Below, in pieces: positions 1 to 64,000 of a DNA stretch of 64,000 nt. The notes beneath the pieces were generated by a model that saw only the letters and a list, made by a program, of their open reading frames with translations, had not been told where the DNA came from and ran no database searches. The DNA is from Sipunculus nudus. Taxonomy: Eukaryota > Annelida > Sipuncula > Golfingiida > Sipunculidae. How positions within the stretch are numbered: position 1 is the first letter of the stretch; each line of letters opens with the position of its first letter. The position numbers and the translations under genes were made by a program. The DNA is taken from the NCBI GenBank assembly GCA_026874595.1, contig CM049314.1, positions 76,646,300 through 76,710,299 of the forward strand, in the 5' to 3' direction.

Positions 1-568
1 CTCAAAATTATATTTACATTAAAAACTAATTATTCTCATATCACCTGTGTCACTGCGGGGATAATAACCTTTAAAATGATGTATGGCAAAGTATTGTACA
101 CAACAAGGTTTTAGAGAATATTGCAAACAAACGTGAACAAAATTCCTTAAATTATAAGTATTAGATATATATGCATCAATTTCCTTTGCAAATATTTCTC
201 CCCTCCCTCAATACTGGTTTCACCCAGGGTATACAGCTAGTTGAGAAAAATTGCCAGCTGCTGCCAGGTTTTGCAGATTTTACCTAACACCTGGGTAAAA
301 CCAGGTAATACCCTGGCTGGGTAGAATAGGTTTTACCCAGGTAAAATGCAGGATTCCTGAGTTTTACCCCTAATCCCTTTACATTAAAGTGATGTGCTCT
401 ACACAGTCAAATATGAGTTATAGTGTGAGAGGTATAAACTCTGGCATTTGTTATAAACCCAAACATTGTTGATAGGAAAAAGGAAGTTGTTGATGTTGGT
501 GTTGAACTTGCTTCAAGTCATTGGAGTGTTATCAGGCAGGGATACCTAATATTGTCAACCCTTTTCAG
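1..568 (+). other. 5' intron of TPP2 (partial)
   Basis: Intronic sequence upstream of W1. It holds a 14-bp inverted repeat (289-302 with 329-342) and several ACCCAGG/CCTGGGT words. No exon for the catalytic Asp segment (DTGVD type) is seen, so that exon is further upstream. Confidence 0.7.
289..342. repeat. Perfect 14-bp inverted repeat (hairpin)
   Basis: ACCTGGGTAAAACC at 289-302 is the exact reverse complement of GGTTTTACCCAGGT at 329-342, with 26 bp between. More CCAGG/CCTGG words lie inside and around it. Confidence 0.8.
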
Positions 569-63067
<62,499 letters not shown>

Positions 63068-64000
63068 CTTAGGTGCTGTGTAGGCCAGTTTAAATTAGCC
63101 AGCTGACTAAACATAATCAAAACAGTTGAATGAGAATTCTTGATGTTTTACAGGAAATATTTTCAGTTGAAGAAACCCCTTTGCTTCTAGCATTAAGCTA
63201 AGATTCGATATCACGGAATGTGAATCTGGCATGCAGAATGCAGATAAAAATCACGATTAACTCAATAAGCAATTTCCATATAACGCTTTTCAGGCATTTG
63301 GAACAAACAAATTGTTACATGTAACAGTTTTTGCCAGTCACAGGGTATTCTGCAGCCACACAGAGGCAACAAGTCTGTTGCTGTGCTGATGCATACAAAA
63401 TCTCTCAACATGCATGCTGCATTCCATGCATATGGAATCTTAACTTTAAAGCTTCACAGTTAAACCCTGCTGAATAACCATTCAGGTACAAACACCTCAC
63501 CAAGATGATCAATCTCTTCAGATTTAGGTACATTCTGATAAGTCACACCTGTGTAATTAGTTTGAACCACCCTGGTACTGACAGTGGTAGTGTTAGCCTA
63601 ATTTTACTGTATGCTGTGTTCTATCCTGATCAAATCAAACTCTACATCAGGCCATATAGAGTCTTATGGCTACATAAAGTCACGATATACTTGTATAATC
63701 CTCGGTGCTGCATGTTGTTTGAGCATTTGAAACTTCAAAATAATATAATGTAGGATTTACCACTGGTCAGGGAAGGACTTGGCATTTCCACTTGGACCTT
63801 TGAAATATTGATGCCATATCATGAACATTACCATATTTAAGAAAGTGTAGTTTGCAATTGAAGACCTTGTTTATTTATCATTGCTGACATTGCTGAGTTT
63901 TATATCATATCTTGGTAGTCTCAGGACATTTTCTTCTTGGTAAGCCCTAAAATTGTTTGATATAATAGGGCTGTCTGTTTCCGAGTGTTTTGTGTGTTTT
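63068..64000 (+). other. TPP2 3' UTR and/or downstream sequence
   Basis: The 933 bases after the stop show no convincing long ORF, and I found no canonical AATAAA in them. The 3' UTR may use a variant poly(A) signal or end beyond the window. Confidence 0.5.

Noticed and set aside
521-568. Upstream extension of the W1 open frame
   Set aside because: The 48 bases before 569 do not resemble TPP2 and a clear acceptor (CCCTTTTCAG) sits at the boundary.

Overview
The window is one stretch of an AT-rich, intron-rich animal genome. It lies almost wholly inside a single + strand gene for tripeptidyl peptidase II (TPP2, the giant cytosolic subtilase, peptidase family S8). I placed 28 coding exons between 569 and 63067, plus one alternative exon. 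All exon phases join, and the spliced product is 1,182 residues from the residue equivalent to human V56 to the stop codon. The 5' exon(s), with the start codon and the catalytic Asp (human D44), lie upstream of the window. The catalytic His (HGTHV), the oxyanion Asn (SAGN) and the catalytic Ser (NGTSM) are all present. No other host gene was recognised. The organism is probably a marine lophotrochozoan, most likely a mollusc. I infer this from long introns filled with dispersed families carrying GTCCGTCCGTCC runs and ACTGTGGATTC inverted termini; that judgement rests on memory of such repeats, not on a search.

Layout: 0.5-8.5 kb holds the exons for the Asp-to-His stretch, with dispersed repeats, a 29-bp minisatellite and an inverted-terminal-repeat element. 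The interval 12.0-20.9 kb holds the rest of the catalytic domain. Here three successive introns each begin with a tandem array whose first unit is the 3' end of the exon plus its splice donor; the third array is 4.8 kb long. The interval 21.7-40.4 kb encodes the middle of the protein. It includes a duplicated exon pair (30302-30459 and 32658-32812) with the phases expected of mutually exclusive exons, and a fourth boundary-anchored array at 37.1-37.97 kb, this one at a splice acceptor. At 40.8-47.2 kb two long copies of one dispersed family flank a single exon. Between 51.03 and 61.40 kb one intron carries 192 copies of a 54-bp unit with no net indel. The last three exons and the stop codon are at 61.6-63.07 kb.

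The points I would look at first are: (1) the probable mutually exclusive exon pair; (2) the repeated birth of minisatellites at exon/intron boundaries, which multiplies splice-site sequence; (3) the 10.4-kb 54-bp array with an internal 972-bp higher-order repeat and CpG-decay variants; (4) CTCF-like motifs in coding and intronic DNA; and (5) a 5S rRNA-like fragment inside an inverted-repeat element. Very long open frames across the arrays on both strands are by-products of units whose length is a multiple of three, and I do not call them genes.
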